The position numbers and the translations under genes were made by a program. Under the pieces are notes generated by a model. The model was not told the DNA's origin. It did no database searches and saw only the letters and a program-made list of their open reading frames with translations. Below are positions 47,901 to 56,155 of a stretch of 64,000 nucleotides of DNA, in pieces. The DNA lies in NCBI GenBank assembly GCA_963971305.1, contig OZ020303.1:19527184-19591183 (forward strand), read 5' to 3'. Positions within the stretch are counted from its first letter, which is position 1; every line of letters begins with the position of its first letter. This stretch comes from Arcuatula senhousia. Its lineage: Eukaryota > Mollusca > Bivalvia > Mytilida > Mytilidae.

Positions 47901-48619
47901 ATTTTCATGAATTTTAGCCAGCCCTGCCCAAAAGTTACCAGTCTCGGGCTGGCGGGCAGGCTGTTATTTCCAACTCTGTATTGCATCTTCAAATAATATC
48001 ATAAAAGTGAAAAGTTTCTCAATGAACTTTCCTAGGCTAATGTGTAATATGTACAAACCTTATGTAACAAGATCCTCAGCTTGCTGATCAGTCTCTCCAA
48101 ACATCGTATAACCAGATGTTGTATCTGTAGATACTGTCCCAGGTCAGATTTGTTAATCAGGAGAGATATGGAATGTACTGCTGGACCCATATAAGTATTA
48201 GCCGTGAAAATAAACACTGGTGTCACCAAACCTTCTTCTGTGTTGGTGAAAAATTTATAATCGATGAAGCAATTGTCACAGTCTCTACATATCTCTCCAC
48301 TTAAAGACTGACTGCAAATTTTGTTGAGAATATCGTGTGAAAAATGAGTTTTGTTTGGGATGGTCCATAGGTGAGCAATCCTCGGTCCTAGAATGTTGTC
48401 CCAATGACAAAGCAGCATACAGTTTATAATTCCATCGTAGACAGATTGAACTACTGATGTTGAAAACTTGGAGGATGGTGTTTTGGGGGAAAGGGTCTCT
48501 GAGAAATCATGATCAGAACTTTTGTCTATCTCTTTTGTACTGAATTCAATGACTCCAACATCTATATTCGGACGTTTTACAATTTTTAAACTCTTCACCT
48601 TTTCAGTTTCAGTACTCAT
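35729..48619 (-). CDS. C9orf72: C9orf72 orthologue (DENN-domain protein)
   Basis: Eight exons on the minus strand: 48619-48059, 46974-46867, 46030-45902, 45040-44924, 43927-43728, 43183-43126, 40938-40829 and 35900-35729. All borders are AG/GT, phases agree and the total is about 484 residues, against 481 in the human protein. Landmarks are CHWDNILGPRIAHLW, IDYKFFTNTEEGLVTPVFIF, MIHTLCLFNTDEEKKCS, HELLYSKYPSSLIDI, AYIAQFMKTISMKALCLVKY and ADGDLMIVLAAAEKLKPGIY. C9orf72 forms a complex with SMCR8 and WDR41 that acts on small GTPases in autophagy and lysosome biology. The N-terminus is about 25 residues longer than in human before the conserved core. I could not find the counterpart of the short human exon 3 (20 codons). 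The join 48059/46974 keeps the frame without it. No GGGGCC repeat tract is visible. Confidence 0.93.
35965..36750. mobile_element. Tandem-core element with ATACCCCCCGC termini
   Basis: Begins with the hairpin GTGAGCGAGCTCAC, then ATACCCCCCGCTTC. Four tandem units of about 175 nt follow (marker AATTATCTCCCCTGAATGAT, then AGGAGGAGTTGCGCTTAC), then a GACGGACG microsatellite at 36675-36705. A right hairpin ends GCGGGGGGTAT. It lies in the last C9orf72 intron. Confidence 0.8.
36751..37900. other. Intron DNA without recognised gene
   Basis: Intronic for C9orf72. A fragment of the dispersed GGAATAAGTG repeat (AATGGAAAACGGCCAGCAGT) lies at about 37445. No other feature was recognised. Confidence 0.45.
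37905..38450. mobile_element. Tandem-core repeat with palindromic AGGTCA-TGACCT sites
   Basis: Three to four units of about 146 nt (marker CCTTAACCAAGAACTTA), then a degenerate GACG microsatellite and the hairpin TGGCC ... GGCCA at 38419-38446. Units carry AGGTCACAGTGACCT (38007-38021), AGGTCACTGTGACCT (38153-38167) and a one-base variant (38299-38313). I could not place the left terminus. Confidence 0.65.
38609..40393. mobile_element. Tandem-core element with TGTCTCGCCTGC termini, interrupted by a nested element
   Basis: Perfect 12-bp inverted termini TGTCTCGCCTGC (38609-38620) and GCAGGCGAGACA (40382-40393). About five tandem units of roughly 185 nt (marker TTCACAGAGTCACTGGAGCG), a CCGCCGTCGCC-rich stretch, and a right hairpin whose outer arm is the terminus. 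A second element is inserted at 39494-40117 between copies of the unit. Confidence 0.82.
39494..40117. mobile_element. Nested element, ATACCCCCGCT termini
   Basis: Starts with the hairpin GTGAGCTAATGCTCAC, then ATACCCCCGCT. Three units of about 170 nt (marker GGTAAACAGGAAGTAGTTGA) and (GACG)n at 40032-40070 follow, then AGCGGGGGTAT. It splits a repeat unit of the host element, since AAAAAGTTTACGGCC resumes right after it. Confidence 0.82.
40516..40761. mobile_element. Short TATGTCTCCTGC-terminus element
   Basis: The ends TATGTCTCCTGC and GCAGGCGACATA are inverted with one mismatch. A single core unit, a GACGATGACGAC stretch and a right hairpin (CTGCAACACGTTGCAG) follow. It seems to be a one-unit member of the same architecture. 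A fragment of the same end lies at about 44518-44560. Confidence 0.65.
40829..40938 (-). CDS. C9orf72: C9orf72 exon (AYIAQFMKTISMKALCL)
   Basis: 110 nt, phase 0 to 2. REAYIAQFMKTISMKALCLV corresponds to human RSTFLAQFLLVLHRKALTLI. It is followed by the repeat-filled 4.9-kb last intron. Confidence 0.9.
40965..41176. mobile_element. TACTGTGG-type MITE, copy 3
   Basis: The ends TATTGTGGTTTCATTA and AAATGAATCCACAGTA are inverted, with internal TTTTCGTGG / CCACTAAAA arms. It starts 27 nt upstream of a C9orf72 exon. Confidence 0.75.
41223..41417. mobile_element. TACTGTGG-type MITE, copy 4
   Basis: The ends TACTGTGGATTCATTTATTT and TTAATGAAACCACAGTA, with internal AAAATTTCCTTTTCGTGGGG. It lies 46 nt from copy 3, in the opposite orientation. 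Confidence 0.78.
41473..42656. mobile_element. 1.2-kb inverted-repeat element, ACCGTATTTTGCCGTGTATA termini
   Basis: Left ACCGTATTTTGCCGTGTATA(GTGC) and right (GC)ACTATACACGGCAAAATACGGT are inverted repeats of about 24 nt, with GCGCACCCC motifs just inside both ends. No transposase is encoded, so it is presumably non-autonomous. I do not name the superfamily. Confidence 0.8.
43126..43183 (-). CDS. C9orf72: C9orf72 short exon (TETLVTGLLDD)
   Basis: 58 nt, phase 2 to 0. The product EFLLSHTYTETLVTGLLDD matches the human region ending DTLVKAFLDQ. The donor is GATGAT|GTAAGT. Confidence 0.8.
43728..43927 (-). CDS. C9orf72: C9orf72 exon (HELLYSKYPSSLIDI)
   Basis: 200 nt, phase 0 to 2. HELLYSKYPSSLIDITANDI matches human FRQVMYAPYPTTHIDVDVNT. 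The end is serine- and glycine-rich, GGENTVIPSTP. Confidence 0.88.
44065..44357. mobile_element. 293-nt element, ATACCCCCACTCAA termini
   Basis: Perfect 14-bp inverted termini ATACCCCCACTCAA / TTGAGTGGGGGTAT. The core resembles a single unit of the tandem-core elements (AACAGGAAGTTGGGGA). It lies in a C9orf72 intron. Confidence 0.75.
44924..45040 (-). CDS. C9orf72: C9orf72 exon (MIHTLCLF)
   Basis: 39 codons, phase 0-0. MIHTLCLFNTDEEKKCSLIF corresponds to human IVRTLCLFLTPAERKCSRLC. Confidence 0.92.
45271..45835. mobile_element. 565-nt MITE-like element, GGCTCGNGGGTCTAAATTTG termini
   Basis: Left CTCGAGGGTCTAAATTTG and right CAAATTTAGACCCGCGAG are inverted with one mismatch. Two internal GGTGTCACCG-like segments are present. 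A 94-codon open frame inside has no recognisable domain and is not taken as a gene. Confidence 0.7.
45902..46030 (-). CDS. C9orf72: C9orf72 exon (SHLLTFGKTLVIG)
   Basis: 43 codons, phase 0-0. SHLLTFGKTLVIGDKEEGIN corresponds to human SHLQTCGCSVVVGSSAEKVN. Confidence 0.88.
46155..46572. mobile_element. Possible 418-nt inverted-repeat element
   Basis: Left ACTTGTTTCTGGCAAT and right ATTGCTAGAAACAAGT differ at one position as inverted repeats. The interior contains a GGCGTAAGCCTCAAGCCGGC patch. No gene. Confidence 0.5.
46867..46974 (-). CDS. C9orf72: C9orf72 exon (SSEEILSAFF...)
   Basis: 36 codons, phase 0-0, with acceptor ATTATTTTAG and donor AAG|GTAAGT. EEILSAFFMQ and SLLKTRSLSANI align with the human segment TGEVIPVMELLSSMK. 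Confidence 0.8.
47140..47345. repeat. Degenerate TCCCG-rich low-complexity repeat
   Basis: Irregular recurrences of TCCCG(A/C)ATTCCCG-type words about 15-30 nt apart. It opens a 119-codon frame on the minus strand, rich in Gly, Phe and Tyr, which I regard as non-coding. Confidence 0.55.
48059..48619 (-). CDS. C9orf72: C9orf72 first coding exon (uDENN region)
   Basis: 187 codons from MSTETEK to LLHK, ending in phase 0 at AAG|GTTTGT. The human first coding exon ends at the same place (MHK). The start is the first Met after a T-rich untranslated stretch. An acceptor-like TTAATTATGAG overlaps the start codon, so an upstream spliced start cannot be excluded. Confidence 0.88.
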
Positions 48620-48774
48620 AATTAAACAAAATAAAACCAATAAACACAAAATAATTTTAAAATAAAAAAAAATAAACAGAAATTCTAGCCTGAGCAATTG
48701 AATTACTGGTTCGTTATTGTTTATATAAATTTAAATCTCTTGGTTTAATATTCATCATTCCTCCTTTGTTACTG

Positions 48775-49032
48775 CTATAACAACGGCTTTAGCTCTTTGT
48801 TTGATTTTAAAACATACACAACATAGTCTGCAATCATAACATTGGCAAATAGAAAACTAAAGGCAATCAGCATCAGGGAAGTAATTATGTCAGATGGTGT
48901 AGATGTTGTTTGAAACAGACATAAAATAAACAAGAGAAGAATGAGAAACACTATTGCAAAAAAGGTATAGTTGACAAATAATATTATAATGCTTTCTCTG
49001 TCCAGAATTTCTAACGACCAATCCTGTCTCAT
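48775..49032 (-). CDS. Small predicted membrane protein ORF upstream of C9orf72
   Basis: 85 codons from ATG at 49032 to TAG, preceded by an in-frame stop. Residues about 14-41 and 46-71 form two hydrophobic segments (ESIIILFVNYTFFAIVFL and IITSLMLIAFSFLFANVM). The tail is basic and polar, YVLKSNKELKPLL. I do not recognise the family. It ends about 155 nt before the C9orf72 start on the same strand. An acceptor-like TTTTTTTTATATTTTAG lies about 80 nt upstream, so the ORF could sit in an exon. It may be an independent small gene, an upstream cistron or a chance ORF. Confidence 0.45.
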   Translation of the reverse strand: MRQDWSLEILDRESIIILFVNYTFFAIVFLILLLFILCLFQTTSTPSDIITSLMLIAFSFLFANVMIADYVVYVLKSNKELKPLL

Positions 49033-49363
49033 AATGACTTTCTACTCTGCTAAGACTGTATATGACTACTGCATTTTCATCTCAAGTACATGTATAGAAA
49101 GATCATGGAGCCTAAAATATAAAAAAAACATGTAATTATCAACCAAAAGGAAAGAACAAAGCACATGTGACTTAATAAGCAAGCATAGCTACATTTAGCT
49201 AAACAGGAGACAAAAAATAATAGATGAAAAATTGTCATGATTGTTCTGTCACTTACTCAGATATCTCATTCAATCAAATGAAATGGATTTTTTAAATTAT
49301 GAATCTACTCTAGCTTTAAAAGCAATGCCTCTTCCATTTTACATTTAACATCCTAACTGTATG

Positions 49364-49439
49364 CAATCTGATTAAAATCAGCTGTTATGATACGCTTCTC
49401 TCCTCAAGCGTATCATAACAGCTGATTTTAATCAGATTG
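49364..49439. mobile_element. Perfect 34-bp-arm hairpin with flanking 9-bp duplication
   Basis: Arms 49364-49397 and 49406-49439 are perfect inverted repeats around the 8-nt loop CTCTCCTC. The arm starts CAATCTGATTAAAATCAGCT. The identical 9-mer AACTGTATG abuts both sides (49355-49363 and 49440-49448), as expected of a target-site duplication. Confidence 0.85.
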
Positions 49440-49894
49440 AACTGTATGTATACCATACATATAAAATGAACAAAGCTGCAAGCTAAAGATCAGAGTAGCT
49501 GATGAAAACTGTGACAGAAGACAGACTGCAGACACATCCTTGATTATGACACCATGGTTACTTGATGAAAATGGGACTGGGATGAGCATGAGAGGTGTGA
49601 AAGGTGGGGGTGACAATTACTTGCTGGCAAGATTTACCCGGAACATGATCTACTCTATGAACAGTAAGCCCAGGGTACTAAAAAGGGATCCGAAGTTCTT
49701 GTGAGTTTTCAATTGTTTGGGCTATTCCTGGCAGCCCTGTTGTATTGTGTTTAGTTTGCAAGTGAAGCAAGCATGTTAATGTAGTCTGCCAAATTGCACA
49801 TGAGTGACACGACTCAAAGTATTGTTAAGGGACAGTTTAAATACCTGCGTTGTAGTACATTGTGTAGGTATTATAAAGCAACAAGTTATCAACT

Positions 49895-50010
49895 CTGCTA
49901 GAGGTTTAAATCTTTAGCTCATTTTGTAATGAGCTGGCTTGTTACCGGGGAGAGCCAGGTTCGATCCTTGGTGACAGCTTTATGGTTCATGCTCACCTGC
50001 TGCATTTGGC
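49895..50010 (+). repeat. tRNA-derived SINE-like copy 1
   Basis: Box A-like TTAGCTCATTTTGTA at about 49914 and box B GGTTCGATCC at 49958-49967, spaced about 44 nt as in a tRNA gene. It does not fold as an intact tRNA by eye, so I call it a SINE-like repeat. Confidence 0.6.
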
Positions 50011-50414
50011 ATCCAACTTAAAAACCCACAGGTTTGGAAAACTGGTTGTGAGTTGTTAGTAACAGTTGTTCATTGAGATATGAAGATTCTTGAAGAGAGG
50101 GATGTGTAACATGACACTTTAAATGACTGCATTGTAGTACATGTAGGTAATAATATGAGATGGCAATTGCCCTAATAGCTCGCAAAGATAACAAAATAAA
50201 ATCCAATCCATGGGTTGATGGGGCAAGATAATTAGGAACATTGTGATAGTATAACATGTACATGTGTATTTTCTATTAAAAATTTTCTGTGCACATGCAG
50301 ACTTTCTCGAAAACTTCCGAAAATTATTTCAGGCAATCTATTTAGGGTCTCAGGCAATTTGACAGACTCTGTAAGTTTGAGAGCTTTTCTTGCTCACATG
50401 TAAAGCCGCAAGTT

Positions 50415-50535
50415 ATTGACTCGGCTAGAGGTTTAAATCTTTAGCTCATTTGGTAACAAGCTGGCTTTTCAATGGGGCGACCCGGGTTGGATCCTCGATG
50501 ATGGTGGTTTACAAAAAATGTAGATCATGCTCTCC
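50415..50535 (+). repeat. tRNA-derived SINE-like copy 2
   Basis: Shares GCTAGAGGTTTAAATCTTTA and TAGCTCATTTGGTAACAAGC with copy 1. Its box B, GGTTGGATCC, is mutated at the C of TTCGA. Confidence 0.6.
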
Positions 50536-51565
50536 AGTTGATACAATATCCTGAAAGAAAAATAGTTCTGTCCTCATTCAGATTTTAATAAGTCTGCACA
50601 TGTGCAGAAAAATATAGGGAAATACAATGTACTATCACATCGTCCCTAATTATCTCACCATATTGACTTGAATAAACCCTCCCATAGGAAAGCTTTTATT
50701 CACCTGTATATTCTGGTCTTGGATAAGCAAAGTTGCTTCTACATTAACCCCTCATCTTTAAGTCTAATGAATATTTCTTCATGCTTATATTAATTTATAA
50801 CCTGAGATTACACATATATGTAAACTTATACTTGTAATATGGTGTGCGCCCTATTAACATGAACAAGTAAATTTATTTTGGTACCTTCCTGCGCTAAAGG
50901 GCAATGCCATTCTTAAATCAATTCAGCTATAATTTCTGAAAACATTTAAAAGAAAGAACTGGTTTGAAACTGGAGACTTGACATCTATATGATAAAAGTA
51001 AACGGGAGGGAGGGTGGGTCCTGCTGCCAGAAGCCCATTTTCTCCTCTTGGTTTGACGCGTCAGGTATAAAGGGAGCTAGGTTAGACACACAGAAATCTG
51101 TACCGATGCGCTGGGGTCAGCGTTACGGAATGCTAGAACAAATCCTTCTAATCTTTTGGTGGCGGGTTGTTTTACGTCATGTCCTGATGGTTGTCCTATT
51201 AAAGGATGAATAGATAGCATACAGATACAGATACATGGAAATGCATGGCATAGCCAGGTTGGCAGGAATGAGTTGACCACTTCAGTTGGTAGTTACATGA
51301 TTGATAAAAGGGACAGGTAAAGAGTAAAAGTAATGGAGATGATATTTGAAAATTAATTTTGTAAATTTTAAGATGGTTTATGATACAAATAAAACAAACT
51401 TTACCCAAGTTCTAGTTCTTGGCTTAAGAGAGATGAATAAAGACGAGGTGTCCCGAAACTTTTTAAGTTCCGAATGTCAGTTTCCTGAAAAATGAAAACT
51501 TCCGGTTGTCACACGTGTGATTATGAAATTTTTTAAAGAAAATATTTTAGCTAAATAACATAAAC
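50536..51565. promoter_or_regulatory. Probable upstream region of DOHH
   Basis: About 1 kb without a gene before the DOHH start. The 90 nt upstream of the ATG are partly GC-richer (ACTTCCGGTTGTCACACGTG), including ACTTCCGG, an ETS-type core, and CACGTG, an E-box. TSS position is unknown. Confidence 0.35.
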
Positions 51566-51848
51566 ATGAATGAAAAACCTGTGAATAACCATGTTCGTGA
51601 AATAGGCAAGGTTTTACAAGATCCCACGAAACCATTAAAAGAAAGATTTAGAGCTCTTTTCACGCTGAAAAACCTTGGTGGAGAAGAAGCTATAGATTGC
51701 ATCTCTCAATGTTTCTCTGACACCTCTGCCTTGTTAAAACATGAACTTGCTTACTGTCTTGGTCAGATGTTGAACCCTTATGCTGTCCCAAGTCTGATAA
51801 AAGTATTAGAAGACCCAAACCAAGATCCTATGGTTCGTCATGAAGCTG
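51566..51848 (+). CDS. DOHH: DOHH exon 1
   Basis: 94 codons plus one base (phase 1), carrying the first two His-Glu pairs. The donor is GCTG|GTAATT. Confidence 0.95.
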
Positions 51849-54800
51849 GTAATTATTTTATATAATTATTTTATACGCTCCAAAAGGGATAATCCCTTTT
51901 GGGATCTTGTATTCAGAGATATTTTTGGTTGTACCGCCTACAATACAAGATCCCAAAAGGGATTACTAAAGGGAGCGATATGGTAGAAATGTCAATATTT
52001 CAGTTGTACTATGAACTGAATTTTCCTTCAACGTCTGTTTTAGCACGCTTGTTTTACCAAAATTTAGGCGTCTTTTTAAGGCTTTTTTGGGGAAAATTTT
52101 ATTTAGTCAAGTCAATAAAATGACAATATATTTAAAGGTGGACAGAGGGTAGCTAATCCTGCCTCCCTTACCAACAACCACTGTTTCCATCCCTTTTCAT
52201 GACTCCTGCTTCTCTTCAAAACTTTTCATTTTGTCTGATGGTCCAATATTATGACACTGGTATTTTTTTTTATATGAAAAAAAACCAACACAAACTTGAA
52301 AGCTTGGGTATATGAAATCAACCACGGGGGGTTACTTCCATTATAAAGTAGAAGCTGTAATTAAAATAAATTTTTTGTACAAAAAAAAAAATGTATACAA
52401 TTCACATGCTGATAGGGAAGGGAAGTTTCATTAATTTTGATAATAAGAATAACAAAAAATAATAGTTTGAAATAATTTTTTTGTCAACATATTTGTAATA
52501 TGAAGTTGACTTTTCAAGCCAAATGCAAAAGGCAAGTTTGAGTCTGTTTCTGAATGATTTTTTAGCAAGCTGAAATCAGCAAGAAATGTGACATATTATG
52601 AAAATTTGATGTTTTAAAGCATTTGCAAAAGACTGTGCATCAAAAGAAACGTGTACAAATGTAGCTTCACAATGGGTTATGATTACTTTTGCTCAGATGA
52701 AAATCAAAACATCAAAAATAAAGTATTTTGACCTTAAACAATGCCTGGATAGCAAGTGCTGCTTGTCAAACTAATTGTTTGTCAGACTTTTGGGTGTCCA
52801 ACATCTGACATTTTTAGCTCACCTGACCCGAAGGGTCATGTGAGCTATTGCCATCACTTTGCGTCCGTCGTCCGTCGTCTGTCGTCCGTCGTCCGTTAGC
52901 TTTTTTCAAACATCTTCTTCTCTGAAACTGCTAGGCCAATTGCAGCCAAACTTGATATGGTTGTTCCTTAGGGTATTGTGCAAATAGTTTGCGTTGGGAT
53001 TTTTGATACGTCAAAAAACATGGCCGCTGTTACTAAAAATAGAACAGGGGGGTCAAATATAGTTTTTTGCAAATGACTCAGAAACAGTCACAGATATCAA
53101 AATTCTGGCATAGGGTAAAAGTGATCAGCACCTCAAGATCTACCTGCCCAGAAATTTTCAAAAAGATCCAACAACCGATGTTGGAGTTATTGCCCTTTAT
53201 CTGGATTTTTCAAAATTTTGCACTTATTTAGCCCTATATCTTGAAAACTGTACAAGATATTTTAATAATTCAAATTGCATATGATTAAGCACGTCAAGAT
53301 CTACATTTCATGTAATTAGGTCAAAGCTGTAGAACCATTTCTTTTAGGAGTTATTGCCCTTAAAGCGTCAAAATTTACCATTTTTCATTACTTTTCTCCT
53401 GAATTTCAAAGATGAACTTGTCTGACACCATACATCCAACTTCAACCAAACTTGGCACAGTTGCTTAATAGCATAATTGCTACAATTCTATTGTTTTTGA
53501 TTTTTGATTCGTCAAAAAATATGGCCGCCATGGCTAAAAATAGAACATAGGGGTAAATTGCAGATTTTTGCTAATTACTCAAAAATAGTTACAGATATCA
53601 AAATTCTGATGGGAGAAAAAAGTGATCAGCATCTCAAGATCTACCTGCTCTGAAATTTTCAAGAAGATCCAACAATCGACATAGGAGTTATTGCCCTTTT
53701 TCTGGATTTTTTGAAAATTTTGCACTTATTTAGCCCTATATCTTGAAAACTATACAAGATAATTTAAAAATTCAAATTGCATATGATTAAGCACGTCAAA
53801 ATCTACGTTTCATGTAATTAGGTCAAAGCTGTAGAACCATTTCTTTTAGGAGTTATGGCCCTTAAAGCGTCAAAATTTACCATTTTTCATTACTTTTCCC
53901 CTGAATATCAAAGATGAACTTGTCTGACACCATACATCCAACTTCAACCAAACTTGGCACAGTTGCTTAATAGCATAATTGCTACAATTCTAAAGTTCGG
54001 ATTTTTGATTCGTAAAAAAACATGGCCACCATGGCTAAAAATAGAACATAGGGATAGATTGCATTTTTTGCTAATAACTCAAAAATGGTTTCAGATATGA
54101 AAATTGTGTAAGAATCAAAAGTGATCAGCATGTTAAGATTTACCTGTCCTGAAATTTCAAAAAAGATCTGACTGCTGATGTGGGAGTTATTGTTCTTTTT
54201 CCTAATTTTCGTCAAATTTGCACTTATTAAGCCCAATATCTTAAAAACTAACCAAGATATTTCAGAAATTTAAATCACATATGGTTAAGCACAATAATAT
54301 CTACAAATATATGTATCTGTGTAAATCAGGTGAGCGATTCAGGCTCTTGGGAGCCTCTTGTTTTGTATAACAGACTACCGGTAAACACTGTACTGACAAT
54401 TCAGAAATATTCTTTTACATTTCCATTTTTATTTCAAAATGATACATTTTTGTACAAGATGGTCATAAACCACTACACTCTACTTTTGATAGATACATGC
54501 ATCACTGTTTCCCAAAATTATCTTTTCCCACCCTGTTACTTCCTCTTCCCACCCCCTCAACACATGGTCTCCTGTCCCCCTGTCCACCCAATATATACTT
54601 ACCTACAAACAGGTACATTGTATGTATGAGTCAAGTTATTTTACACTTGTTAAATATACTTCTGTAAATATATGCATGGTAATTGATATAAGAAAATATT
54701 CAGTACATGTATGTTAATGTCTAAATGTATTGTATTGTATCTAGGTGAAGCTCTTGGTGCCATTGGTTGTAAAGATGCTCTTCCTATCCTGGAAAAATAT

Positions 54801-56155
54801 AAGAATGACAAAACCATTGAGGTATGGAACAAGGGTATTCACGTTTGTACATGTATTAATATTTTACAAACCACAAGAGAAGTTGAAAAAAATATACAAG
54901 TAAAATAAAATGATTAAGAGTTATTTTTGAAATTTCTACATTGTACATGTTGTATGTCTTTTGCTTTTTACAGAAGCATTATATAGGGATCACTATCAAG
55001 TTTGCTTCAGTGTCAAAGTTTTAGCATAGTTTTTTCTCATCAACTTCATACATGAACATGCAGCTGCAGGTCCATTTTATGCAATGTAAAGTCTGTAGTG
55101 TTTGTAAATTTATACTGTCAGAATTACTCTATTTTATTAACCTGGTTGGTCACTGGTCAATTATTTCACAACTTCTTCGTTTAAATCTCATCTTAAAGAC
55201 CGAGAAAGTTAGGCACCGCCCAACCTTGTGAATAAAATATAATAATACATGTACATTTGTACATGTAGTATTGCTTTAGTTGTGTTATAGAATGAAGATA
55301 TTGAAAAAAATATAAATTTTAAAATCAGGTTGCAGAGACATGTCAGCTGGCTTTGGAAAGAATTAAATGGTTAGAGAGCAAAAAGGAGAAAGAAGAGGAT
55401 CAACTTTCTAAAAATCCTTATTTTTCCACTGACCCTGCCCCACCATCCACCAATATGGACATCATGAGTTTGAAGACAGAACTGCTAGATGAGACTCTAC
55501 CACTATTTAAGAGATACCGGGCTATGTTTTCACTCAGAAATATTGGTTCTACGGAAGCTGTGAAAGCTCTGGCTCAAGGTTTGTTTGTTCAATATTGGAA
55601 AGTCAAATTGGAAAAAAAAAATTACAAGGCAGTATTTATGATGTCATGAGAAAAGATTGTAAATTAATTTATAATTTTTTAAAAACAAAATTTGTTCATC
55701 ATTTTAGTATTGTATTATTTACCATTGTAATCTATGAATTGCTTACAAACATTTTAGTGTAATTGTAGTGGTTCATCTTAATAGATTTTGTAAGTTATTA
55801 TTTGTTATTCTTAGGCCTCAAGTGTTCCAGTGCTCTTTTTCGACATGAGATAGCTTACGTATTAGGACAAATGCAGCATGATGCTTGTGTACAAGAACTA
55901 AAGGAAAACTTGTGTGACGTGAAGGAAAGTCCTATGGTACGACATGAATGTGCTGAAGCACTGGGTGCTATAGCTACGGAAGAGTGCACAAAGATCTTAG
56001 AAAAATATCTAACTGACGAGGAAAGAGTTGTTAAGGAGAGTTGTATTGTGGCATTAGACATGTGTGAATATGAACAAAGTGACAATTTTCAGTATGCCGA
56101 CTCATTGACTAAAGTGACTGAACAGAAAAGTCAAGAACAGACTGTTTCTTCATGA
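51566..56155 (+). CDS. DOHH: Deoxyhypusine hydroxylase
   Basis: Four exons, 51566-51848, 54745-54821, 55329-55578 and 55815-56155, join in phase to 316 codons (human 302). DOHH is a cytosolic HEAT-repeat di-iron enzyme that hydroxylates deoxyhypusine on eIF5A, completing hypusine. All four His-Glu pairs are present: H59-E60 ([13 protein letters not shown]), H92-E93 ([14 protein letters not shown]), H214-E215 ([13 protein letters not shown]) and H247-E248 ([13 protein letters not shown]). The 33-residue spacing inside each half and the two-half symmetry are kept. The linker at about 130-160 is acidic and proline-rich. The C-terminal tail after LDMCEYE is longer than usual. The start is the first Met after an in-frame stop-rich leader. 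A polyadenylation signal AATAAA is at about 56496. Confidence 0.96.
51883..51979. mobile_element. Small foldback element in DOHH intron 1
   Basis: Left TACGCTCCAAAAGGGATAAT and right ATTACTAAAGGGAGCGATA, with a shared GATCTTGTATT / AATACAAGATC arm, form an almost complete hairpin of about 97 nt. It begins only about 35 nt after the exon 1 donor. Confidence 0.75.
52813..54362. mobile_element. 1.5-kb tandem-core element in DOHH intron 1 (inverted orientation)
   Basis: The left end has the hairpin AGCTCACCTGACCC ... GGGTCATGTGAGCT and a GTCCGTCGTC microsatellite. Three tandem units of about 500 nt follow (markers ATGGCCGCCATGGCTAAAAA and ACTTCAACCAAACTTGGCAC). The right end is TCAGGTGAGC with the small hairpin GGCTCTTGGGAGCC. 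GCTCACCTGA/TCAGGTGAGC are inverted termini. Compared with the other elements in the window it lies reversed. Confidence 0.82.
54745..54821 (+). CDS. DOHH: DOHH exon 2
   Basis: 77 nt, phase 1 to 0: [20 protein letters not shown], then NDKTIE. It completes the second HEAT repeat's EALGAIG motif. Confidence 0.93.
55329..55578 (+). CDS. DOHH: DOHH exon 3
   Basis: 250 nt, phase 0 to 1. [15 protein letters not shown] is followed by the charged linker, then [18 protein letters not shown], which opens the second half. Confidence 0.95.
55815..56155 (+). CDS. DOHH: DOHH exon 4
   Basis: 341 nt including TGA. It carries the third and fourth His-Glu pairs and the C-terminal tail ending TVSS. Confidence 0.95.

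Noticed and set aside
48000..49120. GGGGCC repeat near C9orf72 start, as in the human gene
   Set aside because: No such tract is visible in the 5' region included here.
49895..49990. Functional tRNA gene
   Set aside because: Box A and B are present, but no acceptor stem or intact cloverleaf could be drawn by eye.
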